Shown here piece by piece: positions 53,634-62,402 of a stretch of 64,000 nt of DNA. The translations under genes and the position numbers were made by a program. A model generated the notes under the pieces. That model made no database searches. It saw nothing but the letters and a program-made list of their open reading frames with translations, and was not told where the DNA came from. Position 1 is the first letter of the stretch. Every line of letters starts with the position of its first letter. This DNA is from Actinophytocola sp035995025 (GTDB lineage Bacteria; Actinomycetota; Actinomycetes; Mycobacteriales; Pseudonocardiaceae), in the NCBI GenBank assembly GCA_035995025.1, contig DASYKY010000050.1, positions 48,034-112,033 of the forward strand, in the 5' to 3' direction.

Positions 53634-54107
53634 GTGTCCGCGTACTACGAGATCCGCCACACCGTGGGGTTCGAGGAGACCAACCTCGCAGGCAACGTCT
53701 ACTACGTGAACTACCTGCGCTGGCAGGGCCGGTGCCGGGAGATGTTCCTCAAGGAGAAGGCACCGCACGTGCTGGCCGACCTCCGAGACGATCTGAAGCT
53801 GTTCACACTGAAGGTGGAGTGCGAGTTCTTCGCCGAGATCACCGCCTTCGACGAGCTGAGCGTGCGGATGCGGTTGGAGGAGCTGACCCAGACGCAGATC
53901 CAGTTCAGCTTCGACTACGTGCGGATCGTCGACGGGATCGAAAGCCTCGTGGCCCGCGGGCGCCAGCGGATCGCGTGCATGCGCGGGCCCAACAACGACA
54001 CGGTGCCCGCACGCGTGCCCGCCGCGCTGCGCGAGGCGATCGCCCAGTACTCGATGACCCCGGACGCCGGACGGAAGGCCGGCCTGGGCACCGGGGCGGC
54101 GCGATGA
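53634..54107 (+). CDS. Enediyne hot-dog thioesterase (E10/TEBC type)
   Basis: 157 residues from GTG 53634, preceded by GGAGGAGG; a frame extension upstream has no such site. The hot-dog fold and active site are clear: NLAGNVYYVNYLRWQGRCREMFL in two pieces, and LKVECEFFAEI. These match CalE7, DynE7 and SgcE10, which release the polyene from the enediyne synthase by hydrolysis, using Asn/Tyr/Arg rather than an acidic residue. It is the fifth member of the universal cassette and overlaps the flavin reductase gene by ATGA. Confidence 0.95.
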   Translation: MSAYYEIRHTVGFEETNLAGNVYYVNYLRWQGRCREMFLKEKAPHVLADLRDDLKLFTLKVECEFFAEITAFDELSVRMRLEELTQTQIQFSFDYVRIVDGIESLVARGRQRIACMRGPNNDTVPARVPAALREAIAQYSMTPDAGRKAGLGTGAAR

Positions 54108-54676
54108 CTACCGGGTGGCACGAGCCGCGGTCCGGTACCGAGCCGGTGATGGTCCTGCGAACCGCTCAGGAACAGGAGATCACCCAGCGGACGCTGCGCA
54201 CGGCGATGGCCCGGTTCGCCACGGGGATCACGGTTCTGACCGCACGCGGCAGGCTGACCCACGCCATGACCGCGAACTCGTTCACGTCCGTGTCGCTCGA
54301 TCCACCGATGGTGCTCTGCTGCGTGGCCCGCACCGCACGCATGCACGCCGCGATCCTCGACGCCCAGGGCTTCGGCGTGTCGGTGCTCGGCAGTGAGCAG
54401 GAGTCGCTGGCGCGCTACTTCGCCGACCAGGATCGCCCGACGGGCATGGCGCAGTTCGACCGGGTCGACTGGTTTCCGGGCAGCCGCACCGGTACGCCAT
54501 TGCTGAGCGGCGCGCGCGCGTGGCTCGAGTGCGACCTCGCGGAGGTGTATGAGGGTGGCGATCACTCGATCTTCCTCGGCCTGGTCCGTAGCGCGAGCCG
54601 CGGCGAAGGCCAGGCGCTGCTGTTTCTCGATGGCGGTTTCCACCGCTACGACCCACCGACTGCGCGGTCGGCCTGA
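54104..54676 (+). CDS. Flavin reductase (E6 type)
   Basis: 190 residues of the NAD(P)H:FMN/FAD reductase family (FMN-binding split barrel): MARFATGITVLTARG, MTANSFTSVSLDPPMVLCCVA, FGVSVLGSEQ and the C-terminal DHSIFLGLV. It supplies reduced flavin to monooxygenases; SgcE6 in C-1027 does this for the beta-tyrosine hydroxylase. In this cluster the acyl-CoA-dehydrogenase-like monooxygenase at 62604 is a likely client. It overlaps the thioesterase gene and is followed three bases later by a DinB-fold gene. Confidence 0.92.
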   Translation: MTTGWHEPRSGTEPVMVLRTAQEQEITQRTLRTAMARFATGITVLTARGRLTHAMTANSFTSVSLDPPMVLCCVARTARMHAAILDAQGFGVSVLGSEQESLARYFADQDRPTGMAQFDRVDWFPGSRTGTPLLSGARAWLECDLAEVYEGGDHSIFLGLVRSASRGEGQALLFLDGGFHRYDPPTARSA

Positions 54677-54679
54677 GGG

Positions 54680-55420
54680 ATGGACATGGACACACATCTG
54701 GACGAGGTCGGCAGACCGACGCTGCGCGCCCGGCGGGCACCCCACCACGAAAGCTACCGGCAGGTGCGCCACAACGTGATCCGCCTGCTCGGCGAGCTGC
54801 CGCCGGACGCGGACTCCGTGGTCCCGGCGTGTCCTGAGTGGACGATTCGGGAGCTGGTGGCACACCTCGTCGGCGTAGCGGCGACGGCGATCGGCCGGCT
54901 CTCCGGCTGGCCATCGCGCCAGCCTGCCTCGTCGTCGAACATGGGAGTCCTGGAACTGCTGAAGACGTGGGAACAGCTGGGCGCCGAGGCCGATCTCCTG
55001 CTCTCAGAGAGCCGCGGCCGGTCCGGCAGCATCCTGGTGATGGATGCGTTCACCCATGAGCTGGACGTCCGCTACGCGATCGGCGCCGAGCTCCCCGACG
55101 AGCATCCCGCGTTCCCCGGCGCGTTCGAGCTGCTCGCCAACGGGTTCGCCGCCGCGGTGAGCCACCACGGGCTCCCCGCACTGCGGCTGTCCACCGGGAG
55201 TACACAGTGGACCGTTGGGAAAGGTGTGCCCGCGGCGACGGTGACCGCGCCCCGCTACGACCTGTACCGGTCGCTGGCCGGACGCCGCAGCCACGAGCAG
55301 ATCACGGCCCTGGAGTGGGACCGCGACTCGCATCGCTGGTTACCGGCTTTCACTTGGGGTCCGTTCACGCCGCCCACCTCCCCCGTCGAGCCCGTCACCG
55401 GCCAGGCTCGGCCGGCCTGA
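54680..55420 (+). CDS. Maleylpyruvate isomerase-like (DinB-fold) protein
   Basis: 246 residues. The N-terminal helical bundle is the mycothiol-dependent maleylpyruvate isomerase type (TIGR03083-like): VPACPEWTIRELVAHLVGVA and DAFTHELDVRYAIG, with His and Asp metal ligands. Members may transfer or use mycothiol. It is the third gene in an operon with E10 and the flavin reductase. A role in thiol handling of a reactive enediyne is attractive but not shown. Its last 81 bases overlap the convergent TetR gene. Confidence 0.8.
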   Translation: MDMDTHLDEVGRPTLRARRAPHHESYRQVRHNVIRLLGELPPDADSVVPACPEWTIRELVAHLVGVAATAIGRLSGWPSRQPASSSNMGVLELLKTWEQLGAEADLLLSESRGRSGSILVMDAFTHELDVRYAIGAELPDEHPAFPGAFELLANGFAAAVSHHGLPALRLSTGSTQWTVGKGVPAATVTAPRYDLYRSLAGRRSHEQITALEWDRDSHRWLPAFTWGPFTPPTSPVEPVTGQARPA

Positions 55421-56074
55421 CGCCACGAACATGCGGGCGAACGCCTCCGCCGAGGCACGCACGGACTCCGTGGCCGCCTCGACGGTGTCGCCGGCTCCCA
55501 GCATGAGCGTGACGAGCTGACTCTCGAAGCACCGGTCCGCATCGCACGGCTCGACGAGGTAGCCGTGGAGTTCGAGCGTGACCGCGCCGTGGGTCGCGAG
55601 CCACATGTGGTGCGCCACGAGATACTCGTCCGCGGGGCGGAACCGGCCCTCGGCGATGCACCGCGCGGCGCACTCGACCACCGGCACGAGGTTGAACCGG
55701 CCGTACTGACGATCCTCCTCGCTGAGCTCGAAGCCGCGCAGCGCGCGGTCGCCGAACATCACCGAGAAGAGGTGCGCGTTCTCGTTCGCCATCCGGCGGT
55801 ACACGCGGCCGGTCAGCGCCAGGTCCATCACCGGATCCCCGGACCAGTTGATGCGGTCGAATGCGCTGGCCAGCCTGCCGAAGCCCTCGTGCACCATCTC
55901 CCGCACCAGGCCGCTCATGCTGCCGAAATGCGTGTAGACGACCATGGTCGAGGTACCCGCCTCCTTGGCGATGCGGCGGCTCGACATCGACTCCGGGCCT
56001 TCCTCGGCCAGCAGACGTGCGGATATCTCAATAAGTTCGGAACGCGTCGCCGGGTCACGAGGTCTCGGGCTCAC
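55340..56074 (-). CDS. TetR-family transcriptional repressor
   Basis: 244 residues from GTG 56074. The N-terminal HTH is standard: LIEISARLLAEEGPESMSSRRI in part, AKEAGTSTMVVYTHFGSMSGL. The C-terminal domain is a TetR_C helical bundle with Arg/Tyr-rich ligand-side helices. Two short palindromes lie directly upstream and are probable operators, so it likely represses itself and the divergent gene at 56147. It overlaps the 3' end of the DinB-fold gene. Confidence 0.9.
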   Translation of the reverse strand: MSPRPRDPATRSELIEISARLLAEEGPESMSSRRIAKEAGTSTMVVYTHFGSMSGLVREMVHEGFGRLASAFDRINWSGDPVMDLALTGRVYRRMANENAHLFSVMFGDRALRGFELSEEDRQYGRFNLVPVVECAARCIAEGRFRPADEYLVAHHMWLATHGAVTLELHGYLVEPCDADRCFESQLVTLMLGAGDTVEAATESVRASAEAFARMFVASGRPSLAGDGLDGGGGRRERTPSESR

Positions 56075-56082
56075 GTTGACGA

Positions 56083-56119
56083 CGTTACATAACGGAGCTA
56101 ATATAGCATAACACTGTTA
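56083..56119. promoter_or_regulatory. Two palindromes, probable TetR operators
   Basis: CGTTACATAACG (56083-56094) and TAACACTGTTA (56109-56119) are perfect or odd-centred palindromes in an AT-rich patch between the TetR start and the divergent small gene. They share the half-site GTTA/TAAC. Confidence 0.6.
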
Positions 56120-56146
56120 GGGATTCGTCTCGGCCAATTCGGTCGG

Positions 56147-56476
56147 ATGGGTGCAGTCATGAACGAATCGCCGGACGGCACCTCACCGCGTGCGAACTTC
56201 CGCCTGGAGACCGGGCTCGACATCCTCGAGAGCTGGGCCGAGACCGCGAGCCAGACCCAGAAGAACGCGGTCTACCAGGCCCTGTTCGCGATGCTGGACG
56301 GCGCCCTGTTCCGCACCTACCGAGTCGTCGACGACTTTCAGCGGCCGAGTGAGCTGTTCGTCATCGTCAGGAACGACCTCGTGCTGAAGATCCGGATCAA
56401 CTGCTTCGACTCGTTCGGCGTCGTCCACATCGGGTCGCCCGCCGCCTCGGCACGCTTACACCGCGGCCGGCACTGA
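56147..56476 (+). CDS. Small conserved actinomycete protein (DUF6235-like)
   Basis: 109 residues; ATG 56159 is an alternative start. A helical front (LETGLDILESWAETA, QKNAVYQALFAMLDG) is followed by a beta part (YRVVDDFQRPSELFVIV, DLVLKIRINCFDSFGVVHIG). I recall this pattern as DUF6235, found in Pseudonocardiales; the function is unknown. It is divergent from TetR and separated by its probable operators, so it is likely repressed by it. Confidence 0.75.
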   Translation: MGAVMNESPDGTSPRANFRLETGLDILESWAETASQTQKNAVYQALFAMLDGALFRTYRVVDDFQRPSELFVIVRNDLVLKIRINCFDSFGVVHIGSPAASARLHRGRH

Positions 56477-56595
56477 CCGGCACCGTCCTCCCCGGTCGCT
56501 TCCCCGTGCGCGCAAAGGCATTCGGGGATAAGACACCGCCGCGCGCCCAAGTCATCCTGGGTACGACACACGCGACAGGCGAGAGGACGACGGAC

Positions 56596-57387
56596 GTGAC
56601 GCAGCGAGACGTGATCGCCGACCTGACAGCCGACACCGAGGAGGTCGAGGGGCTGATCGCCGGGCTCGACGCGGCCGGCTGGCAGGCGCCGACACCCGCC
56701 CCCGGATGGACCGTCGCCCACCAGGTCGCCCACCTGGCCTTCATCTTCCGCATCGCCGGCACCGCTGCCGCGCATCCGGACCTCTTCGCCGCGATCGCGG
56801 CGAAGTCGTCGCCGAACTTCGAGGCCGCGGTCAACGCGGCGCTCGTCGAGTACCTCGCCGATCCTCCCGAGGTGCTGCTGTCGCGCTGGCGCGACGAGCG
56901 GGACAGCGCGATCAAGGCGCTCGCCGCCGTGCCGGCGGGCCAGCTCGTGCCCTGGCTGGTGCGGCCGCTGCCGGCGCCGGTGCTCGCGTGCGCGGGCATG
57001 ATGGAGACCTTCGCGCACGGCCAGGACATCGCGGACGCGCTCGGGGTCAGCATGGCCCGCACCGACCGGCTGTGGCACATCGCCTGGTTCGCGACGCTCA
57101 CCTGGGACTTCGGCTACCAGTCCCGCGGGCTGACCCCGCCCGAGGTCGAGTTCCGTTACGAGCTCACCGCTCCGTCCGGCGCCACGTGGGAGTTCGGTCC
57201 GGCGGACGCCGAGCAGCGGATCACCGGCCCGGCCGAGGACTTCTGCCTGCTGGCCACCCGCCGCCGGCATCGCGCCGACCTCGCGGTCCGGGCCGAGGGC
57301 GCGGACGCCGAGACCTGGCTGGACATCGCCCAGGCCTACCGCGGGCCCGCGGGCGAGGGCCGGCAGCCGGGCCAGTTCCGGACCTGA
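56596..57387 (+). CDS. TIGR03084-type metal-binding DinB-fold protein
   Basis: 263 residues from GTG 56596 with GAGAGGAC upstream; earlier in-frame starts lack a site. Features: DVIADLTADTEEVEGLIAGL, PGWTVAHQVAHLAFI with His ligands, and METFAHGQDIADALG (HxxD). This is the TIGR03084 group related to maleylpyruvate isomerases, often mycothiol-linked. It is the second such protein in the cluster. The C-terminal 90 residues add a beta domain. Its substrate is unknown. Confidence 0.85.
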   Translation: MTQRDVIADLTADTEEVEGLIAGLDAAGWQAPTPAPGWTVAHQVAHLAFIFRIAGTAAAHPDLFAAIAAKSSPNFEAAVNAALVEYLADPPEVLLSRWRDERDSAIKALAAVPAGQLVPWLVRPLPAPVLACAGMMETFAHGQDIADALGVSMARTDRLWHIAWFATLTWDFGYQSRGLTPPEVEFRYELTAPSGATWEFGPADAEQRITGPAEDFCLLATRRRHRADLAVRAEGADAETWLDIAQAYRGPAGEGRQPGQFRT

Positions 57388-57456
57388 CGGGCCGGGCGGC
57401 ACCGCCCGCCCTCCCCTGGGCCGCACGCACCCACCGGACAGACCTGCGGTCGCGGA

Positions 57457-57500
57457 CCGGAGCTGCCGAGCACCGCACGCGCGGCGATCAGCAGCTCCGG
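57457..57500. terminator. Hairpin with 10-bp perfect stem
   Basis: CCGGAGCTGC pairs with GCAGCTCCGG across a 24-base loop, in the gap between two convergent genes. An additional GGGCGG-CA-CCGCCC hairpin lies just after the first stop. Confidence 0.6.
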
Positions 57501-57532
57501 ACTCACCATTCGGACTACTGCCAACCGGACGG

Positions 57533-58852
57533 CTACTCACCCCTTGGTTGAGCGAGCTCTTCCAGCCGGGAGACAAGATCGTGCGGGCTCGGCGTCGCCA
57601 TAAGCTCCGCGTGCACCTGCTGCACACCATCCTGGATCGCCGGGTCCTCGAGGATCTGCCGCAGCCGGGACTTCGCCTCGTCGGGTGCGGCCTGCACGTC
57701 GACGGTGAAGCCGGCCTTGCGGCTGGGAATGTAGCGTGCGGCGTTGCTCGATACCAACGTCCGCGCGGCGGCCGACCACTCGGCACCGAACACCGGACTC
57801 TGGTGATACTCCTCGGAATCGATGATGAGCTGCGGCACTTCGAAGGTCGCGGCGGCCCCGAAGGTGCCGATCGCGCCGTGATGGATGATCCCGGAACACG
57901 TTGGCAGCAGCACGTTCAACGGCAGGTAGTCGATCGCGCGGACGTTGCCGGGAATCGCGCGCACGCCGGCGAGCTGGGCGTCGTTGAGCGTCGCCACTAC
58001 CTCGACATCCATGTCGGCCACCATGGCGAGCAGGTCCGACACCGGGTCCCAGGTGCCCTCCGGGATCACCAGACGACGAGATTGGCCGAGTGACAAGGCG
58101 ATCCGGGGCCTGGGCTGCTCCGCGTGAAGCCAGCCGGGGATGGTTGTCCGGCCGGTGTAAGGCACCCAGCGCATGGGCACGGTCGTGGTCGCGTCCGGCA
58201 GCCGCATCGCGGTCGGCATCGCGTCGACAGTGAACTGGCCGAGCAGAATCTCCTCGTCGACCTCGACGCCGTACCGCTCGGCGACCGGGCGCACGGTTTC
58301 GACGAACGGATTCCAGTCCAGGCCTGGCAACCGCTCCATCATCCGCACGGCGAACGGAAAGTAGTCGTGTGTCCACATGAGACGAGCGTGCGCGGCCCCG
58401 CACAGTCTCGCGGCGATGGAGCCCGCGACGAACGGCGGGTCCCACAGCACCAGGTCGGGCTGCCAGCGGCGGGTGAACTCGACCAGGTCGTCAATCACCG
58501 GATGCGGGTCGGCCGCACTCGCGCCGATCGGATGGAAGTCCCACATCGGCGGCAGCATGAAGTAGCGGAAGACATCCCAGATCTTGCGTTCCTCAGCAGA
58601 CATCGGCAGCGCCGCGGTGAGCCGGTCGAACTTCTCGTTGTAGTCCGACGGGGCGATCTTGCCGGGGCCGGTCAGCGTGCCCGACCCGTCACCGAGTTCG
58701 ACGGCGGTCAGGCCGCACGCCTTTATCGCGTCCGTAAGGCCGGGGCCGGACGCCACGCGGACCTCGTGACCCGCGCCTTGCAACGCGTTGGCCAACGGGA
58801 CAAGGGGAAGCAGGTGTGACGGCGTCGGCCAGGCGGTGAAGAGGAAACGCAT
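57533..58852 (-). CDS. Glycosyltransferase, GT1 family (natural-product type)
   Basis: 439 residues. GT-B fold: the N-terminus MRFLFTAWPTPSHLLPLVPLA with the catalytic-type His, and the nucleotide-sugar site IIHHGAIGTFGAA near residue 315 in place of the common HHGG. A strand PRIALSLGQS opens the C-terminal half. These features match NDP-deoxysugar transferases of macrolide, anthracycline and enediyne clusters. It should attach the C-methylated deoxysugar predicted from the neighbours to the enediyne core or a side unit. ATG 58852 is preceded by AAGGAGG. Only one such enzyme is in the window. Confidence 0.9.
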   Translation of the reverse strand: MRFLFTAWPTPSHLLPLVPLANALQGAGHEVRVASGPGLTDAIKACGLTAVELGDGSGTLTGPGKIAPSDYNEKFDRLTAALPMSAEERKIWDVFRYFMLPPMWDFHPIGASAADPHPVIDDLVEFTRRWQPDLVLWDPPFVAGSIAARLCGAAHARLMWTHDYFPFAVRMMERLPGLDWNPFVETVRPVAERYGVEVDEEILLGQFTVDAMPTAMRLPDATTTVPMRWVPYTGRTTIPGWLHAEQPRPRIALSLGQSRRLVIPEGTWDPVSDLLAMVADMDVEVVATLNDAQLAGVRAIPGNVRAIDYLPLNVLLPTCSGIIHHGAIGTFGAAATFEVPQLIIDSEEYHQSPVFGAEWSAAARTLVSSNAARYIPSRKAGFTVDVQAAPDEAKSRLRQILEDPAIQDGVQQVHAELMATPSPHDLVSRLEELAQPRGE

Positions 58853-59070
58853 GGATGTCCTCCTTGGACGAGCGGCGGGGTACGACTACGGCTGGCGTTC
58901 ACGGGCCACGCGCTCACCCGATTCGCCGCGCGCCCGTCGGATGCAGACTCTACGCAGCCGGGCCGCCCGGCACGTCTTCACAAATGCCGAAAACCCGCTC
59001 TGCACAGGAGCTTTCTTCGAGACTGCGCACTACTTAGCCCGCTGGGTCCCGCTGTGGCAGGATCAGTGCG

Positions 59071-59973
59071 ATGAGCAACGCGGCAGTGATCGGCGCGACC
59101 GGCTTTCTCGGTTCGTGGCTGGCACGCAGGCTGACCGTGGCCGGAGTCCCAGTGGCCGCCATCACCAGGCAGTCGCCTGCCGTGGCCGGCGATGTGCTCG
59201 CGCCCGAGCTCCGGTCCGCCGAGGTGGTCTTCTATCTGGCCACCAGCGTCACACCAGGCAGCGCGGAACGGTTCCCGCACCTGGCTGGTGCGGACGTCAC
59301 GGAGTTCCAGCGGTTCCTGGCCGCGCTCGAGCATCTCGGGACACGCCCGGCCGTTGTCCTGGCCTCGACCGCGGACTGCTACGACTCCGCCGTCGAACCG
59401 CCGTACCCGGAGGACGCCCCGCTGCGGCCGGAAAAGGTTTACAGCCAAGGAAAACTGGAGATGGAACGGCTGCTGCGAGCGGCCCGTGGCGTGCGCCCAC
59501 TGGTCATCCGGATGGCCAGCATGTACGGTCCCGGCCATCGGACCGAACCCGGGCACGGCGTCATCGCCCACTGGCTGACCGCGGCGGCCGAGGGCCGGCG
59601 GCTACAGCAGATCGGTGACGAGGAGATAGTCCGGGACTTCGTGTTCGTCGCCGACGCCGCCGACGCCATGACTCAGGTCTATCACCATCTGCGGGCAGGT
59701 CTCGGCGATACCCTGCCGTTCGCGCTGAACATCGGTTCCGGCGACCCGGTGTCGCTCGGCCGGCTACGGCGCGAGATCGCCGCGGTCACCGGCCGCGTTC
59801 CCGAAGTGGACCAGTCGCCCGCACGTGCGTTCGACCGCAGAACCCTGTTGCTCAACGTGGAACTTGCCGGGAAGGTGCTCGGCTGGCGACCGGCCACCTC
59901 GTTGCGTGCGGGCCTGCACCGGACATGGGCCGCCGTCCGGGCAGGCATGGAGCAGGGCCCAGGTGTCAGATGA
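59071..59973 (+). CDS. NAD-dependent sugar epimerase/4-ketoreductase (extended SDR)
   Basis: 300 residues. The Rossmann motif is IGATGFLGSW near residue 8, and the catalytic Tyr-Lys is YSQGKLEMERLL near 130, with a Ser/Thr in LASTADCYDS. It belongs to the NDP-sugar epimerase/dehydratase group; size and layout fit a C4-ketoreductase, the last step of dTDP-deoxysugar synthesis. It converges with and overlaps by 8 bases the C-methyltransferase gene. Start ATG 59071 faces the glycosyltransferase gene across a 218-base divergent promoter gap. Confidence 0.85.
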   Translation: MSNAAVIGATGFLGSWLARRLTVAGVPVAAITRQSPAVAGDVLAPELRSAEVVFYLATSVTPGSAERFPHLAGADVTEFQRFLAALEHLGTRPAVVLASTADCYDSAVEPPYPEDAPLRPEKVYSQGKLEMERLLRAARGVRPLVIRMASMYGPGHRTEPGHGVIAHWLTAAAEGRRLQQIGDEEIVRDFVFVADAADAMTQVYHHLRAGLGDTLPFALNIGSGDPVSLGRLRREIAAVTGRVPEVDQSPARAFDRRTLLLNVELAGKVLGWRPATSLRAGLHRTWAAVRAGMEQGPGVR

Positions 59974-61195
59974 TGTGCACATCCGGGACATAGAGAATCC
60001 ACTTGCCGCCGGTTTCCCGGAACCGCCGTTCCTTCGCCATGATCTCGTCAGCGTGGTTCCACGCGAAGAGCAGTGCGTAGTCCGGGTAGGGCTTGGAGAA
60101 CTGTTCCGGTGGCACGATGGGAATATGCGATCCAGGTGTCACCCTGCCTTGTTTGACCGGTGTCGAGTCGCAGATGTAGGGAACGAGATCCTGGTCGATA
60201 CCGCAGTAATTTGTCACGGTGGCGCTCTTGGACGTGGCGCCATATCCGACGACGGACTTTCCTTGCGCCCGCAGATCGGTGAGCAGATCGACCAGTGCCA
60301 GCCGGATCGACTTGATCTCGGCACGGAAGTGTTCGTACACCGCCGGGCGGTCCAGGCCCATCGCCGACTCCCTGGCCACGAAGTCGCGGACGGCCTGACT
60401 GACCTTCCGGCGGCCCGACCGAGCGATCGTGTAGCGCATGGCACCACCGTGCACCGGGATCCGCTCGGCTTCGATCAGCTCGAAACCGAAGCGGGAGACC
60501 AGCTCACCGACCGAGTGTGCGGCGAAGAGATAGAAATGCTCGTCGTAGATCTGGTCGAAGTAGTTGTGCTCGACGACATCGCCGAGGTAGCGGTCCTCGA
60601 CGACGAAGACCCCGTTGTCGGCCAGCAGGGCGCCGACGCCAAGCAGAATCGAGTCGATGTAGGCGATGTGGCTGATCGTGTTCGCTGAGAAGATCACGTC
60701 CGCCGGACCGTGCTCGGCACGGATCGCGCGGGCGGAGGACTCTTCGAAGTAGTCGACCAGGATACCGACGCCCTTGTCCTGAGCGACTGCCGCGGGCCCG
60801 CCGGACGGGTCCACGCCGAGGTGGCGGATGCCTGCCTGGTTGACCGTGTCCAGCATGATGCCGTCGTTGCTGCCGATCTCGACGATGAAGGGATCGGCCC
60901 CGGCCAGCTCCGTCTCGATCAGCGCCTGCGCGGTCTGCTGGAAATGCTTGCGCATCCACGCCGACATGCAGGAACGGTACGGGTAGTCGAAGCCGAACAT
61001 GTCCTCGCGGGGAACTTCTTCAAGCTGCTGGACCATCGCGCACGTCCCGCACAGGCCGACGGCCAGGTGGAAGTATTTCTCGTCGCCGATGTGCTCTGGG
61101 CGCAGAAAAGCATTCGAGACCGGCTGCCTGCCGAAGTCGAGGCACTCTGTCACCACGCCGCCACAGATACGACACGAGGATGTCACCTGAGTCAT
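59966..61195 (-). CDS. NDP-hexose C-methyltransferase
   Basis: 409 residues with the three-part layout of TylCIII, NovU and SgcA3: a zinc-binding N-terminus (CRICGG and CGTCAM), a central SAM domain (VEIGSNDGIMLDT, DVIFSANTISHI) and a C-terminal domain (GYGATSKSATVTNYC, LLFAWNHADEIM). It should add a methyl group to C3 of an NDP-4-keto-2,6-dideoxyhexose, giving a branched sugar as in C-1027. AAGGGAG lies before ATG 61195. The 4,6-dehydratase and other sugar genes are not in the window and are expected beyond the right edge or elsewhere. Confidence 0.93.
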   Translation of the reverse strand: MTQVTSSCRICGGVVTECLDFGRQPVSNAFLRPEHIGDEKYFHLAVGLCGTCAMVQQLEEVPREDMFGFDYPYRSCMSAWMRKHFQQTAQALIETELAGADPFIVEIGSNDGIMLDTVNQAGIRHLGVDPSGGPAAVAQDKGVGILVDYFEESSARAIRAEHGPADVIFSANTISHIAYIDSILLGVGALLADNGVFVVEDRYLGDVVEHNYFDQIYDEHFYLFAAHSVGELVSRFGFELIEAERIPVHGGAMRYTIARSGRRKVSQAVRDFVARESAMGLDRPAVYEHFRAEIKSIRLALVDLLTDLRAQGKSVVGYGATSKSATVTNYCGIDQDLVPYICDSTPVKQGRVTPGSHIPIVPPEQFSKPYPDYALLFAWNHADEIMAKERRFRETGGKWILYVPDVHII

Positions 61196-61241
61196 CTCGC
61201 TGGCTCCCTTGCCCTTTCACGTGATCCACCAGCTGACCCGG

Positions 61242-62402
61242 TCAGCCGTCCAGAGATCGGGCGAATGCCCGAACGTCGGCGACGAACGCCTCCGGCTGCT
61301 CCATCGGGCCGAAGTGCCCACCCTTCTCGAACTCCGTCCACCGCGTGATCGTCGGGTAGTCCCGTTCGGCGAAGGCACGGACCGGCGAAGCGGGGTCCTC
61401 GGGGAAGACGGCCACGCCGATCGGCACAGACACCGGCTCGGGCGGGACGCCAGGAGTGAAGAGGGCGCCAAGGTGCGCGGCGGACTCGTAGTACAGCTGG
61501 GCCGAGGTGCCCGCGGTCGCGGTCAGCCAGTAGACACTGACGTTGGTCAGCAACCGGTCACGGTCCACCACGTCCTCGGGCGTCTTGGCCGACTTGTTCC
61601 ACTCGCGGAACTTCTCGACGATCCACGCGAGCTGGCCGACCGGCGAGTCGGTGAGCCCGTAAGAGACGGTCAGCGGCCTGGTCGACTGCACCTTCAGGTA
61701 ACCGGACATCTGCTGGTCGAACCGCTGCAAGTCCTGCAGCCGCCCGAGATCCGCCGGTGTGAGGGCGGCCATTTCGGCCGGGTCACCGGACGGGATCGTC
61801 ACCAGGAACGCCAGGTGCACACCAGCGACATGGCCGGGCGCCACCCGCGCCAGTTCGAGGGAGACCAGCGAACCCCAGTCCCCGCCGGCGGTGACGTAGG
61901 AGTCGTAGCCGAGCCTGCTCATGAGTTCTTCCCATGCGTTGGCCACGCGCCTCAGGTCCCACCCCCGGTCGAGCACCGGCCCGGAGAACCCGTGCCCAGG
62001 CAAGGAAGGAATCACGACGTGGAACGCGTCTGCGGGGTCACCACCGTGCGCGGCGGGGTCGGTGAGCGGGCCAATCATGTCGAGGAACTCGACGATCGAG
62101 CCGGGCCAGCCATGCGTGAGCAGCAACGGCCGCGCTCCCGGCACGGTCGAGGTGACGTGCATGAAGTGGATGTTCGCGCTGTCGATCTCGGTGGTGAACT
62201 GGTCGTACTGGTTGAGTTCGCGCTCGGCGGCACGCCAGTCATGGCCGGTCTGCCAGTAGTGCGCGAGTTCCTTGAGGTACTCCGACGGGACGCCGCGGTC
62301 CCAGTCGAGCCCGGATTCGGTCACGGGCCAGCGGGTCGCCGCGATCCGGCGGCGGAGGTCCGCTAGCTGCGAGTCGGAGATGTCCACCTTGAACGGTTGC
62401 AT
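61242..62402 (-). CDS. Enediyne-type epoxide hydrolase (SgcF/NcsF family)
   Basis: 386 residues, alpha/beta-hydrolase fold. The oxyanion motif is THGWPGS, the nucleophilic Asp is in GGDWGS near residue 174, and the general-base His is in GGHFGP near 363. An N-terminal EHN domain precedes it (FKVDISDSQLADLRRRI). This matches the epoxide hydrolases of C-1027, neocarzinostatin and kedarcidin, which open an epoxide on the nine-membered core to a vicinal diol ready for decoration. ATG 62402 has AAAGG upstream. It stands back-to-back with the monooxygenase gene. Confidence 0.9.
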   Translation of the reverse strand: MQPFKVDISDSQLADLRRRIAATRWPVTESGLDWDRGVPSEYLKELAHYWQTGHDWRAAERELNQYDQFTTEIDSANIHFMHVTSTVPGARPLLLTHGWPGSIVEFLDMIGPLTDPAAHGGDPADAFHVVIPSLPGHGFSGPVLDRGWDLRRVANAWEELMSRLGYDSYVTAGGDWGSLVSLELARVAPGHVAGVHLAFLVTIPSGDPAEMAALTPADLGRLQDLQRFDQQMSGYLKVQSTRPLTVSYGLTDSPVGQLAWIVEKFREWNKSAKTPEDVVDRDRLLTNVSVYWLTATAGTSAQLYYESAAHLGALFTPGVPPEPVSVPIGVAVFPEDPASPVRAFAERDYPTITRWTEFEKGGHFGPMEQPEAFVADVRAFARSLDG

